A stretch of DNA of 64,000 nt from Sneathiella sp. HT1-7 (GCF_020731145.1 NZ_JAJFZN010000002.1:62001-126000), one strand, 5' to 3'. Shown: positions 26,394-35,691, counted from the stretch's first letter. The notes: generated by a model not told the origin, from the letters alone. Numbers and translations: made by a program.

Positions 26394-27287
26394 TTACGAG
26401 TTCAGATATGGATTGGCACGAATCCGTTCACGGGCGAGGTTGACAAAGGCCCGGACTTTAGCTGAAACAGAGCGGCCTTCGGGATGGACAATGTGAATGG
26501 GCAGGGGGTCTGGCTCATACTCACTCAAAACCGTCTGTAATCCTCCCGATCCCAATTCCGGTCCGATTTGATATGAGAGTACTCGGGTGAGGCCCCATCC
26601 GGACTTGGCAGCGGCAATCGCCGCCGGCACAGAATTTACCTGAAATCTCGGCTGGACCTTTACCGTAATGTTATTTTTAAAGCGCCAATCGTTCAAAGGA
26701 GAGACGGCATGAGCCGAAACAATCTGATGACGGGAAAGATCAGAGGGACTTTGCGGTAGCCCATGTTTTTCGAAGTAGGATGGACAGGCACAGATTACGC
26801 GGCGTACTGATCCGACACGAACTGCAATCTGACTTGAGTCAGAGAGGTGGCCTATGCGTATCGCAATATCGAACCCTTCTTCGACAATATTTGCAACCCG
26901 ATCAAGGAACGTGGCCTCTATGCTTGCTTTGGGATACTGATCTAGAAATTCCGTCAGCAAGGGTAAAATATAGTGCTGCCCGAACAGGATTGGTGCGGTA
27001 ATGCGTAAGCGTCCTTTCGGTTCGCGATGCGTGCCTCGGACGGAATCCTTCGCATCCTGAAAGTCGTGGAGAATGCGCTGAGCGTCTTCAAGAAAGGAAC
27101 GGCCTGGATCGGTCAGTGATACAGCCCGCGTTGTGCGATGAAACAAAAGGACGCCGAGTTCATCTTCAAGCTCTCCGAGTATGCGCGTGACTGAAGGGGC
27201 GCTAATACCCAGATTGCGGGCGGCGCTGGAAAAGCCCCCGGCCTCCGCGATTGCGATGAAGATTTCCATGGCGCGTACTTGGTCCAA
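26394..27287 (-). CDS. LysR family transcriptional regulator
   Basis: Regulator of 297 residues, typical LysR size. The N-terminal helix-turn-helix (FIAIAEAGGFSSAARNLGIS, about residues 9-28) is followed by a linker helix and a two-lobed co-inducer domain starting near GRLRITAPILFGQHYILP. It is divergent from the AhpD-like gene at 27424, the usual LysR layout, with a T-N11-A type dyad at 27301-27321 between them. It probably controls the three-gene unit 27424-29122 and itself. Inducer unknown. Confidence 0.92.
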   Translation of the reverse strand: MDQVRAMEIFIAIAEAGGFSSAARNLGISAPSVTRILGELEDELGVLLFHRTTRAVSLTDPGRSFLEDAQRILHDFQDAKDSVRGTHREPKGRLRITAPILFGQHYILPLLTEFLDQYPKASIEATFLDRVANIVEEGFDIAIRIGHLSDSSQIAVRVGSVRRVICACPSYFEKHGLPQSPSDLSRHQIVSAHAVSPLNDWRFKNNITVKVQPRFQVNSVPAAIAAAKSGWGLTRVLSYQIGPELGSGGLQTVLSEYEPDPLPIHIVHPEGRSVSAKVRAFVNLARERIRANPYLNS

Positions 27288-27300
27288 CAGGGTCCTCCAA

Positions 27301-27321
27301 TTATTTCATTTTACGAAATAA
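27301..27321. promoter_or_regulatory. Dyad, candidate LysR operator
   Basis: TTATTTC (27301-27307) and GAAATAA (27315-27321) form a perfect 7-bp inverted repeat with a 7-bp spacer, containing the T-N11-A pattern of LysR sites. It lies 14 bp upstream of the LysR start, between the divergent genes. Confidence 0.5.
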
Positions 27322-27423
27322 ATATTTTTATTTTTGCATAATTGTTTTGGAAATATCAGTCAACCATATTCCAGAACACACAAGGACCGTTATTCACAAA
27401 ATGCTTAAGGAAAGGAAAGTAAA

Positions 27424-27972
27424 ATGTCTAATATACCAACTCCCGCAACGATCGAAGATGCACCGCAGGGTTCACAAGAACTGCTGAAAGCAGTCAAAAA
27501 GCAGCTGGGAAGTGTTCCGAACCTGTTCCGTATTGTTTCAAACAGTCCGGCAGCGCTCGGTGGGTATCTTGGTCTCAATGGTGCCCTTGCGCAAGGTAAG
27601 CTCAACCCCGCAACACGCGAGCGGATTGCTCTTGCGGTAGCTGAATTCAATGGGTGTGACTATTGCCTTGCCGCTCATAGTTATCTTGGTGAAAAAGTTG
27701 CAAAACTCAGTGCTGCTGAAATTCTTGCGAACCGAAAGGGAAGTTCAACAGATGCCAAAGCAGACGCGGCAGTCCGTTTTGCGTTAGAGACTGTCCGTAC
27801 ACGCGGTCAGGTGAATGCAGCGGCAATCGCCAAGGTTAAGGCCGCCGGCTACAGTGATGCGGAAATCGTGGAAATTATCGCGCATGTTGCCCTTAACACC
27901 CTGACTAATTATATGAATTCCGTTCTTGGGACAGAGGTTGATTTCCCAGTAGCGGAAAGTCTCGCAGCCTGA
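27424..27972 (+). CDS. Carboxymuconolactone decarboxylase/AhpD-like family protein
   Basis: Cytoplasmic protein of 182 residues. It has the AhpD redox motif C-x2-C-x3-H: Cys78, Cys81 and His85 in GCDYCLAAHSYLG. Proteins of this type reduce peroxides or act as general thiol-dependent redox enzymes. The N-terminal part LGSVPNLFRIVSNSPAALGGY is typical of the peroxidase-related branch. It is first of a three-gene group under the divergent LysR gene. An AAGGAAAG ribosome site precedes it. Confidence 0.9.
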   Translation: MSNIPTPATIEDAPQGSQELLKAVKKQLGSVPNLFRIVSNSPAALGGYLGLNGALAQGKLNPATRERIALAVAEFNGCDYCLAAHSYLGEKVAKLSAAEILANRKGSSTDAKADAAVRFALETVRTRGQVNAAAIAKVKAAGYSDAEIVEIIAHVALNTLTNYMNSVLGTEVDFPVAESLAA

Positions 27973-27982
27973 CAATCGAACC

Positions 27983-28015
27983 AAGAGGCTCAGGATATAA
28001 GCTTGGGCCTCTTTT
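27983..28015 (+). terminator. Terminator-like hairpin after the AhpD-like gene
   Basis: AAGAGGCTCA (27983-27992) pairs with TGGGCCTCTT (28004-28013), one mismatch, loop 11 nt, followed by TTTT ending at 28015. It lies between the AhpD-like and DUF1348 genes, so it may reduce rather than abolish expression of the two downstream genes. Confidence 0.6.
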
Positions 28016-28036
28016 CATCCCCTAAGGAGAATTGAC

Positions 28037-28498
28037 ATGCGCCCCCCGGTTCCCCCTTTTAACCGTGAAACTGCTTTGGAAAAAGTCCGGATGGCAGAAA
28101 ATAGCTGGAACAGCCGTAACCCTGAGAAAGTGTCTTTAGCCTATACAGAAGACAGTGAATGGCGCAATCGTGATATGTTTGTTACCGGTCGTGCGGAAAT
28201 CGTTGAATTTCTTACGCAGAAATGGAGGATGGAAAAAGAGTACCGCCTTATCAAGCAACTATTTGCTTTTCACGAAAACAGGATTGCCGTTCGATATGCC
28301 TATGAGTTTTGTAATGAAACAGGTCAGTGGTTTCGGGCCTATGGCAACGAGAATTGGGAGTTTGATGATAACGGGTTAATGTCCCGCCGTTACGCGAGCA
28401 TCAATGATTTGAAAATTTCGGAAAAGGATCGATTGTTTCATTGGCCGCAAGGCACGCGCCTTGCTGACCATCCGGCGCTTGGCGATTTGAATTTATAA
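28037..28498 (+). CDS. DUF1348 family protein (SnoaL/NTF2-like fold)
   Basis: Small protein of 153 residues matching DUF1348, a NTF2/SnoaL-like family. Recognisable features are the [21 protein letters not shown] start, the [14 protein letters not shown] segment and the [17 protein letters not shown] end. No signal peptide. Its activity is unknown; members often sit in stress or redox operons beside flavin-binding proteins, as here. A TAAGGAGAA ribosome site precedes the ATG, and the PNPOx-like gene starts 12 bp after its stop. Confidence 0.88.
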   Translation: MRPPVPPFNRETALEKVRMAENSWNSRNPEKVSLAYTEDSEWRNRDMFVTGRAEIVEFLTQKWRMEKEYRLIKQLFAFHENRIAVRYAYEFCNETGQWFRAYGNENWEFDDNGLMSRRYASINDLKISEKDRLFHWPQGTRLADHPALGDLNL

Positions 28499-28510
28499 GG
28501 GAGATGTCCG

Positions 28511-29122
28511 ATGTCCAACTTTGTTTCTGATATTGCCTTCACGCCAGCGGTTAAGATGGTTCAGGCTCGCAAGGGATCCCGGGACACCTATGCGCGCGCA
28601 GAAATGAAGGGAATGATGAAGCGCGAAATCACCGATGATCTGGCTGATTTCATCGCCCGTCAGAGAAGTGGATTTCTGGCCAGTGTTTCAAGCGAGGGCG
28701 CGCCCTATATTCAGCATCGGGGAGGACCTCCTGGCTTTATAAAGATACTTGGCCCAACGACACTTGGTTTTGTGGATTTCAAGGGAAACAGGCAGTATAT
28801 TTCGCAGGGTAACTACAGTGAAAATCCGAAAGCTCACCTGTTTCTGATTGATTATATGTATCGGCGGCGGGCCAAGTTCTGGGGTGAAGTCACGGTTATT
28901 GAAGGCGACCTGGAACTGCAGAGAAAACTAATGCCGACTAACTATAACGGCCACCCTGAGCAAGTCATACAGTTCGAGATTTCCGCATGGGACCTTAATT
29001 GTCCACAGCATATTCCGCAACGGTTTGAAGCGGAAGATGTTGAACGGGCGCTGGGCGAACGAGACAGTCACATCGCCAAGCTGGAGGCTGAAATCGCGGC
29101 GTTACGTGGGACGGCTGATTAA
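28511..29122 (+). CDS. Pyridoxamine 5'-phosphate oxidase-like (FMN-binding) protein
   Basis: Flavin split-barrel protein of 203 residues. It shows the sequence pattern of the PNPOx-like superfamily: FIARQRSGFLASVSSEGAPY, then PTTLGFVDFKGNRQYISQGNYSENP and MYRRRAKFWGEVTVIEGD. A short C-terminal coiled coil follows (ALGERDSHIAKLEAEIAALR). It probably binds FMN or F420-like cofactors and reduces small molecules. Last gene of the LysR-linked group; a GGGAGATG ribosome site precedes the start. True vitamin B6 oxidase function is unlikely. Confidence 0.85.
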   Translation: MSNFVSDIAFTPAVKMVQARKGSRDTYARAEMKGMMKREITDDLADFIARQRSGFLASVSSEGAPYIQHRGGPPGFIKILGPTTLGFVDFKGNRQYISQGNYSENPKAHLFLIDYMYRRRAKFWGEVTVIEGDLELQRKLMPTNYNGHPEQVIQFEISAWDLNCPQHIPQRFEAEDVERALGERDSHIAKLEAEIAALRGTAD

Positions 29123-29177
29123 ATCCGGGTTACATTGAGTTGGGTTGTCCCGCGATTACGACGAGAGAAAGCGGCCT

Positions 29178-29645
29178 CTATATTGAAACTTCTTCGAAAT
29201 CTAGTACTGCAAAAAGTATGTTGATCCGCTTATCATCATCGGATAGAGGTAGGATAACTCGTTCAATATTCTGAGTATACTTGTTTAATTTTCGGAACAT
29301 ATGATCCGAAAAAAGCGGCCTTTTCATAGAAGCTGCGGTTTGATAGTCCTCTAAAATTTTATTTCTTGCCTCGCCGAAATCAACCTCATCCAGATACATA
29401 CCTGTGTAGTCCCCGCCAAACATTTCGACTACTCTTGTTCCAACAAGGCGTACCTTTAACCGTGACGTCGGTTCCTCAACATCTATGAGGATTATATGCG
29501 GTAATATTTTAGGCATCTCCAAGGGGTCGAAATTTGACCGGGACGGGATACTTCTTCCCTCTCTTTTGGATTCCCAAAGCTGATATGCTTTCTGAAGCAT
29601 TTCGGACTTAACGTCCTCAATCTTTTTCTCGTCAACCATCATCAT
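29178..29645 (-). CDS. PAS_5-type domain protein
   Basis: Stand-alone protein of 153-155 residues resembling the PAS_5 family common in alphaproteobacteria. The characteristic segments are PSRSNFDPLEMPKILPHIIL, RLKVRLVGTRVVEMFGGDYTG and RVILPLSDDDKRINILFAVL. No output domain is attached, so its role in sensing is unclear. Three consecutive ATG codons make the exact start ambiguous. It is convergent with the PNPOx-like gene and has no operon partner. Confidence 0.8.
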   Translation of the reverse strand: MMMVDEKKIEDVKSEMLQKAYQLWESKREGRSIPSRSNFDPLEMPKILPHIILIDVEEPTSRLKVRLVGTRVVEMFGGDYTGMYLDEVDFGEARNKILEDYQTAASMKRPLFSDHMFRKLNKYTQNIERVILPLSDDDKRINILFAVLDFEEVSI

Positions 29646-29967
29646 TTAGCAATTAGCCGATTTGTGTATACTAGTTAATTATGAGGGGAGTGTACGATCA
29701 AATTATAAATAGTTCGGTAATAATAGAACGGTCAATATTACAAATTTCTTAATATAATAAAACAAAAAACACTCAAAAAGTAACCTAAAGTTTAAATACA
29801 AATAAATATTTCTCTAATTAAATGCATTTTTTGAATTTCTTCCATTTATATTGATACAAGCTAATGACGCATATATTTTTTTGATAGGTCTGATGACAAC
29901 GTGACTTTTGATGTGTGCAGGGCGCCGGCATTTGAGGGTGATCGCGAGGCCCTGCACGTTGTTTTAG
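29646..29967. other. AT-rich intergenic region
   Basis: About 320 bases, strongly AT-rich from 29690 to 29890, with no gene-like frame. It carries the promoter of the PAS_5 gene. Near its right end is a hairpin (GTGCAGGGC at 29915 with GCCCTGCAC at 29949) with a 25-nt loop and no T-run after it on the minus strand, so it is only a weak terminator candidate for the ectoine operon. Confidence 0.4.
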
Positions 29968-31344
29968 CTAGGCATTGTCGAAAACTTCGCCAACCCCCTC
30001 TGACATGGCGCCGACGATGGTGTCTGCTTCCGTTTTAGTCAAGCAAAGTGGCGGCGCGAAACCGAGGATATCCCCTTGAGGCATTGCGCGCGCGATAACG
30101 CCTCGTTTCAGAAGAGCCGCAGCCACCTTTGCGCCTGTCAGCTGGGATGGATCAAGGAATGTTCGTGTTTCTTTGTCCTGGATAAGTTCAACCGCCAGCA
30201 TCAGGCCCTCTCCGCGCACGTCTCCTACATTTGGATGATCGCCGAGGGCATCGGACATGGCTTTCTTGAAGTAAGGGCCAACGTCACCCGCGTTGGCAAC
30301 AAGCCCCATGCTGTCGATAAGTTTCAGATTGGCAACGCCTGCGGCCGCGCAAACGGGATGAGCCGAATAGGTCCAGCCATGGCCGATCGCGCCGAATTCA
30401 TCCGTTCCCTGCTCAAGCACCTTCCAGACCTTCTTCGAAACAATGGAAGCCGACAGCGGTGCATAGGCGGACGTGAGGCCTTTGGCTGACGTGATGATAT
30501 CCGCTTCAATGCCGTAATGGTCAGAACCGAACATGGAGCCAAGGCGTCCAAACCCGGTGACAACTTCATCTGCGATGAGCAAAATGTCGTATTTTTTGAG
30601 AACCGCCTGAATGGCCTCCCAGTACCCGGCCGGAGGAGGAACAAGTCCACCCGTTCCAAGCACAGGTTCTCCGATAAAGGCGGCGACGGTGTCGGGGCCT
30701 TCTTTCTGGATAAGAGCATCCAGATTATCCGCGCATTGGCGGGAAAATTCTTCTTCGCTGAGACTCACATCTTCGCGGCGATAGTAATAGGGCGCATCCG
30801 TGTGGATAACCTGCGTCAGCGGTAAATCGAATTTCTTGTGGAATAGCTCCAGCCCAGTCAGGGAACCGGTCATTAGACCTGAGCCATGATAACCGCGCCA
30901 GCGGGAAATTATTTTTTTCTTTTCAGGACGGCCAAGGACATTGTTGTAATACCAGACCAGCTTGATGTTCGTCTCATTGGCATCAGAGCCGGAAAGGCCG
31001 TAATAGACCTTGCTCATATTGTCCGGTGCCCGGTCAATGATCATTTTTGACAGAGTGATCGAGGCTTCCGTGCCATGCCCGACATAGGAGTGGTAATAGG
31101 CAAGTTCTTTCGCCTGTGCCGCGATGGCATCGGCAATTTCGGTGCGGCCATAGCCGACATTGACGCAATAGAGGCCAGCAAAAGCATCAAGGAGGCGGGT
31201 GCCATCCCGATCTTCAATATGAACGCCAGATCCACCTGTTATGATACGGTTGGACATTTCGCCACGGGCGAATTGCGCAAGATGCGTTGAGGGATGAAAG
31301 AAGTTTTCGCGGTCCCATTGGCTGAGTTGATCATTTGTAAGCAT
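29968..31344 (-). CDS. doeD: Diaminobutyrate aminotransferase of ectoine degradation (class III, PLP)
   Basis: Cytoplasmic PLP enzyme of 458 residues, called Atf or DoeD in ectoine degraders. It is expected to convert 2,4-diaminobutyrate to aspartate semialdehyde. The start at 31344 is chosen for the AGGAG ribosome site and because it begins the aligned part (MLTNDQLSQWDREN). The PLP Lys is K288 in ITSAKGLTSAYAPL and the cofactor Asp is D259 in LIADEVVTGFGR. It is the last gene of the ectoine cluster, 28 bp after doeC. The sequence alone is a general omega-aminotransferase; the specific role comes from the cluster. Confidence 0.88.
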   Translation of the reverse strand: MLTNDQLSQWDRENFFHPSTHLAQFARGEMSNRIITGGSGVHIEDRDGTRLLDAFAGLYCVNVGYGRTEIADAIAAQAKELAYYHSYVGHGTEASITLSKMIIDRAPDNMSKVYYGLSGSDANETNIKLVWYYNNVLGRPEKKKIISRWRGYHGSGLMTGSLTGLELFHKKFDLPLTQVIHTDAPYYYRREDVSLSEEEFSRQCADNLDALIQKEGPDTVAAFIGEPVLGTGGLVPPPAGYWEAIQAVLKKYDILLIADEVVTGFGRLGSMFGSDHYGIEADIITSAKGLTSAYAPLSASIVSKKVWKVLEQGTDEFGAIGHGWTYSAHPVCAAAGVANLKLIDSMGLVANAGDVGPYFKKAMSDALGDHPNVGDVRGEGLMLAVELIQDKETRTFLDPSQLTGAKVAAALLKRGVIARAMPQGDILGFAPPLCLTKTEADTIVGAMSEGVGEVFDNA

Positions 31345-31372
31345 TATACTCTCCTGATTAAAAGTGACTGGA

Positions 31373-32863
31373 TTAAGCCCAGTCCCGACAGACATATTTG
31401 ATATTTGAAAACGCCTCGATCCCGTGACGGGAGCCTTCGCGCCCGAGCCCGGACTGCTTCATCCCGCCGAAGGGGATGGGGGCGCCCGTGACTTTCGTGC
31501 GATTGACGCCGATCATCCCAAATTGCAGCGCCTGGCTCAGGCGATAGATACGGGACGGATCCTTTGTATGGACATAGGCCATCAGCCCGTACTCGGTATC
31601 GTTTGCGCGGTGAATGACCTCGTCTTCGGAATCGAAAGGCGCGATGGCCGCGACCGGTCCGAATGTTTCGTCATGCATAATTTTGGTGGACGTCGGCACG
31701 TCCTTCAAAACGGTCGGTTCGTAAAACAACGGTCCTAGTGCATGGCTCTTTCCGCCGGTCAGAAGGTGTGCGCCTTTTTCCAGGGCATCTTCAACATGTT
31801 CTTTCTGTTTGGCGACGGCATTTTTATTCATGAGAGGGCCGATATCTCGATCATCCAGTCCGCGACCAATTGTTAAAGCGGCTGCCTTTTTTGCGAACTT
31901 CTGGCAGAAATCGTCATAGACGGATCGCTCCACAAAAAAGCGATTGGCACCCAGGCAATCCTGACCGGACGTAGCGAACTTGGCACCGATACCTTCTTCA
32001 ACGGCTTTATCAATATCCGCATCTGCAAATACGATAAAGGGCGCATGGCCGCCAAGCTCAAGACTCAGGCGCTTGATGGTCGGGGCGGACTGCGCATAGA
32101 GCAGTCGCCCGATTTCTGTTGATCCGGTGAAGGAAAGAGCTCTAACGCGGACATCTTTTGTCCATTCCCCGACAATGTCAGCAGGCTCGCCGGTGATGAC
32201 ATTAAAAACACCGGCGGGAAAGCCTGCGCGCTCCGCTAATTCCGCAAGGGCAAGCGCGGAAAAAGGTGTTTCCTTAGACGGATGCACGATAACCGGGCAA
32301 CCGACCGCGAGAGCCGCCGCCGCTTTCCGGGTAATCATTGCATTCGGGAAATTCCACGGCGTCACGAGGGCCGCAACACCGACCGGTTCCAGCCAGACTT
32401 CAACCTCTGCATTATGGAGATGTGACGTTACGCCAAGAATATCAGTACGTTTGGCCTCTTCGGCAAAGAACTCGATAAAGGAAAGTCCGTAGTCAATTTC
32501 ACCTCGGCATTCCGATATAGGCTTACCTTGTTCCAGCGTCATAATCAGTGCCAAATCTTCTTGGGCGTCCTTAATCAACTGAAACCAGCTTTTTAGGATA
32601 GAAGCTCTTTCCTGAGGGAGAAGGGAAGCCCAATCCGCAAATGCCTTGTGAGCTGCCGTAACCGCCGCCGCGCTTTCCTCTTTGCTGAGTGAGGGGACAT
32701 TTCCCATCCAGGCACCATCTGCCGGATTGGTAACCTCAACAATCTGACCGGACGTTGCAGACTGCCACTCACCACCACAATAGGCGAACTCCTTGAATAG
32801 CCTTGGATCTTTAAGCAGATCCAGCTCCGGTATCCGGGATAGATTTTTCTTTTCTTCACGCAT
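31373..32863 (-). CDS. doeC: Aspartate-semialdehyde/succinate-semialdehyde dehydrogenase of ectoine degradation
   Basis: NAD(P)-dependent aldehyde dehydrogenase of 496 residues, called Ssd or DoeC in ectoine clusters, expected to oxidise aspartate semialdehyde to aspartate. The catalytic Cys is C303 in SGQDCLGANRF and the general base is E269 in LELGGHAPF. The cofactor segment TPWNFPNAM and the SFTGSTEIG loop are in place. Length and motifs also fit GabD-type enzymes, so the substrate is deduced from the gene neighbourhood. It follows doeX on the same strand with a 160-bp spacer and precedes doeD. Confidence 0.88.
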   Translation of the reverse strand: MREEKKNLSRIPELDLLKDPRLFKEFAYCGGEWQSATSGQIVEVTNPADGAWMGNVPSLSKEESAAAVTAAHKAFADWASLLPQERASILKSWFQLIKDAQEDLALIMTLEQGKPISECRGEIDYGLSFIEFFAEEAKRTDILGVTSHLHNAEVEVWLEPVGVAALVTPWNFPNAMITRKAAAALAVGCPVIVHPSKETPFSALALAELAERAGFPAGVFNVITGEPADIVGEWTKDVRVRALSFTGSTEIGRLLYAQSAPTIKRLSLELGGHAPFIVFADADIDKAVEEGIGAKFATSGQDCLGANRFFVERSVYDDFCQKFAKKAAALTIGRGLDDRDIGPLMNKNAVAKQKEHVEDALEKGAHLLTGGKSHALGPLFYEPTVLKDVPTSTKIMHDETFGPVAAIAPFDSEDEVIHRANDTEYGLMAYVHTKDPSRIYRLSQALQFGMIGVNRTKVTGAPIPFGGMKQSGLGREGSRHGIEAFSNIKYVCRDWA

Positions 32864-33023
32864 CTCTAGTCTCCGCCAAAAACTCTAAAGGAAGTATAGG
32901 AAAGTTCGGTCAGAGAGTGCGTTTATAGTCGGAGGAGAATTTAGTGAAGAATTCGCTGAAACTCGACTAAAGGAGAGAATTTATCGGTTCATTCCGTTTA
33001 CATTCAGAATTGCCCGACGAAGC

Positions 33024-33497
33024 TTAGCGGAAGGCGGAGGAGGGGATCTGGTCTGTATTTTTTACAGGTTTGGTCACCACATATGTATAGTAGCGCCGCA
33101 AACCGATATCCGCCGCCAGCATCTCATCGACTTTCCTCTGGTAGGCGTCAACCCCTTTGCAGACGAGTTTCAGGAAATAGTCTACGCCACCGCCGACGGC
33201 CCAGCATTCTGTGATTTCGTCAATTGCACCAACTGCGTTTTCAAAGCGTTCAAAATCTTCGGCGCGATGACTTCCAAGTTCTATCTGCATGAAAACTATC
33301 GCAGGGGATCCGAGGCTGGCGAGTGATAATCGCGCTCCATAACCCTCAATAACACCGGCCTCCTCCAGCCGTTTTAATCGCTCCCAGCACGCTGTCGGAG
33401 AAAGATGTACTCTCTCCGCAAGCTGGTTTTTGGGGATGCGGCCATCCTGCTGCAGAACAGCCAGGATTTTGAGGTCACGATCGTCAAGTTTGATCAT
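33024..33497 (-). CDS. doeX: Lrp/AsnC family regulator of ectoine catabolism
   Basis: DNA-binding protein of 157 residues, called AsnR or DoeX in these clusters. It has the N-terminal helix-turn-helix (NQLAERVHLSPTACWERLKR) and the C-terminal ligand-binding RAM domain beginning near AIVFMQIELGSH. It lies 18 bp after doeB within the operon. In characterised ectoine degraders this protein responds to pathway intermediates and works with the MocR regulator EnuR. A direct role here is by analogy with that gene order. Confidence 0.9.
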   Translation of the reverse strand: MIKLDDRDLKILAVLQQDGRIPKNQLAERVHLSPTACWERLKRLEEAGVIEGYGARLSLASLGSPAIVFMQIELGSHRAEDFERFENAVGAIDEITECWAVGGGVDYFLKLVCKGVDAYQRKVDEMLAADIGLRRYYTYVVTKPVKNTDQIPSSAFR

Positions 33498-33515
33498 ACT
33501 TTAGATATACCGGTT

Positions 33516-34505
33516 CTATGTCTTAACGGCAACGACGCCCACAATATCCCCCATACCAATCAGGCCAGGAAAGTGACGCGCGGCAAAGATACCGTTCAAC
33601 GGACTGACATATTCCGCAGGATCGCTGCCCGTTCGGTCTATATCATATACGCGAGCCAATACCTGACCTACCGAGACGGCTTCGCCCAGCTCCACACAGA
33701 GTTCAAGCAGGCCAGTAGATTCACTGGAAATGAAGCATTGATGATCCGGCATATGGAGTTCGATTGTTTCCTCAATCTCTAGTTCCTCTTTCAGAACCCC
33801 GGCATGCCGAAGAAGGTTTTTAACGCCTTTTTTGGCGATGGCAACACTTTCCGCCGTGGTGGAGCCGCCGCCGCCAAGTTCCGTAGAAATGAAAATTTTT
33901 CCCATTTCTTCAGCGGCACTATCGTACATGCCGATTGCATCAACTTCGAGAAGCATCATTGAGAAAGGTGCGTTGAAAGCCCGCATGGCCGCGACACATT
34001 TTTCCTGCTGAACCTTGTCCTCCAGAATATGGGCCGCACAGAAAGGCACGAAGTTGAGTGTTTTACCGCCCGAATGAATATCCAGCACATAATCGGCAAG
34101 CGGTAACAGGAAGCGCTGGAAATAATCTGCAATTTTCTCGGTAACCGTACCAGCGGGATTTCCCGGAAACACCCGGTTCATATTCCCTTTATCAATCGGC
34201 GACGTTCGGCTTGCCCCCCGGAATGCCGGATAGTTCATGCCCGGTACCATAATAACGCGACCAATGATATCCTCAGATTTTATTGTTCTGGCAAGATCGA
34301 ACAGTGCAACCGGACCTTCATATTCATCTCCGTGATTTCCGCCGGTGAGCAGAACAGTAGGTCCGTCACCGTTTCGGGCAACCGTAATGGGAATCATGAT
34401 TGACCCCCAGGCAGATCCGTCATGGGAATAGGGCAGCTTCAGAAAGCCATGTTGGACACCATCCTCTTCATAGTTGACAGTAGCGGAAATAGGGCTGGCT
34501 CTCAT
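33516..34505 (-). CDS. doeB: N-acetyl-diaminobutyrate deacetylase (aspartoacylase/AstE family)
   Basis: Zinc enzyme of 329 residues, called DoeB or EutE, that removes acetate from N-alpha-acetyl-2,4-diaminobutyrate made by DoeA. The start at 34505 follows an AAGGATTAAG ribosome site and lies 4 bp after the doeA stop, indicating coupling. The zinc motif H-x-x-E is in GGNHGDEYEGP, with the third ligand His in DIHSGGKTL. A product-side Glu is likely in STELGGGG. The protein matches the succinylglutamate desuccinylase/aspartoacylase family in length. Function is well supported by its partner doeA. Confidence 0.92.
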   Translation of the reverse strand: MRASPISATVNYEEDGVQHGFLKLPYSHDGSAWGSIMIPITVARNGDGPTVLLTGGNHGDEYEGPVALFDLARTIKSEDIIGRVIMVPGMNYPAFRGASRTSPIDKGNMNRVFPGNPAGTVTEKIADYFQRFLLPLADYVLDIHSGGKTLNFVPFCAAHILEDKVQQEKCVAAMRAFNAPFSMMLLEVDAIGMYDSAAEEMGKIFISTELGGGGSTTAESVAIAKKGVKNLLRHAGVLKEELEIEETIELHMPDHQCFISSESTGLLELCVELGEAVSVGQVLARVYDIDRTGSDPAEYVSPLNGIFAARHFPGLIGMGDIVGVVAVKT

Positions 34506-34509
34506 AGGC

Positions 34510-35691
34510 TTAATCCTTGACCATGAGTTCGCGGGGCACAGACGCAAGAAAATCAGGTGCGCCCTCGGTAATGATAATGCTTTCTGTCGTTTCCATGCCC
34601 CAATCATCCATCCATAGACCAGTCATAAAATGAAAGGTCATGCCGGGTTCAAGAACCGTTTTGTCACCAAGGCGTAAACTCATCGTCCGTTCGCCCCAAT
34701 CCGGTGGATAGCTCAAGCCAATGGGATAACCGGTTCGATTGTCTTTATGAATGCCGTATTTTTTCAAGATCGCAAAGAAAGCGTTTGCGATATCTTCACA
34801 TGTGTTGCCGGCCTGCGCTTTTTCCAGTCCGGCTTCCATGCCTTCCTGAACCGCTTTATCCGCATCAATAAATGTTTGCGATGGTTTTCCAAGGAATATG
34901 GTTCTGGATAGAGGCGCATGATAGCGCCGATAACAACCTGCAATCTCGAAGAATGTTCCTTGGCCCGATTTCATGGGCTTGTCGTCCCATGTGAGGTGCG
35001 GCGCTGCGGCATCCGCGCCGGAGGGGAGGAGGGGCACAATTGCCGGATAATCTCCGCCGAAACCATCCGCTCCGCGAATGCCGGTGTCATAAATCTCCGC
35101 CACTAGTTCGTTTTTTGGAAGGCCAGGTTCAATTTTCTCGAATATGCGCTTGTGCATTTCCTCGACGATCCGGCCCGCCCGCCGCATATAGATCAATTCC
35201 TGCTCCGACTTTACCGCGCGGCACCAATTTACCAATGCAGTAGCGTTCTTGAACTCGGCATTGGGAAGATGATTGACGAGCGACATATAGGCGGCTGCAG
35301 AAAAATAATAGTTGTCCATTTCGACGCCGATAACGGCATTTCCAAAACCGCGATCAGTCAAAACGATGCTCAGGTAATCCATGGGATGGCGTTCAGTGGA
35401 TTGAACATAATTATCCGCATAAAAGAGAATATTGTCCTCACTCAGGAAAGTAGTCCGCAAGGCACCGTTCGCGTCTTGTTTGCGGCCGAACCAAAGTGGA
35501 TTGCCGTCCATTGGCAGAATAACGCATTGATGAACATAAAAAGACCAGCCGTCATACCCCGTAAGCCAAGCCATGTTGGACGGATCAGTAACGATAAGGA
35601 GGTCAATGCCATTCTTGGCCATTGAGATTCGTGCTTTTGCAATGCGCTGCTGATACTCTAAAAGAGAGAAGGGTAGATCAAGTCCAGACAT
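34510..35691 (-). CDS. doeA: Ectoine hydrolase (M24 peptidase-like)
   Basis: Cytoplasmic enzyme of 393 residues, called DoeA or EutD, that opens the ectoine ring to N-alpha-acetyl-diaminobutyrate. The start at 35691 has a GGAGAAAAC ribosome site and gives the expected N-terminus (MSGLDLPFSLLEYQQR). The N-terminal creatinase-like domain contains TDPSNMAWLTGYDGWSFYV. The C-terminal pita-bread domain contains PIGLSYPPDWGE and FHFMTGLWMDDWG. Placement between eutC and doeB on one strand makes the assignment strong. Confidence 0.94.
   Translation of the reverse strand: MSGLDLPFSLLEYQQRIAKARISMAKNGIDLLIVTDPSNMAWLTGYDGWSFYVHQCVILPMDGNPLWFGRKQDANGALRTTFLSEDNILFYADNYVQSTERHPMDYLSIVLTDRGFGNAVIGVEMDNYYFSAAAYMSLVNHLPNAEFKNATALVNWCRAVKSEQELIYMRRAGRIVEEMHKRIFEKIEPGLPKNELVAEIYDTGIRGADGFGGDYPAIVPLLPSGADAAAPHLTWDDKPMKSGQGTFFEIAGCYRRYHAPLSRTIFLGKPSQTFIDADKAVQEGMEAGLEKAQAGNTCEDIANAFFAILKKYGIHKDNRTGYPIGLSYPPDWGERTMSLRLGDKTVLEPGMTFHFMTGLWMDDWGMETTESIIITEGAPDFLASVPRELMVKD

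Noticed and set aside
29915-29957. Inverted repeat GTGCAGGGC/GCCCTGCAC after doeD
   Set aside because: The 25-nt loop and lack of a U-tract on the minus strand make it a poor terminator. It is mentioned under the intergenic region only.
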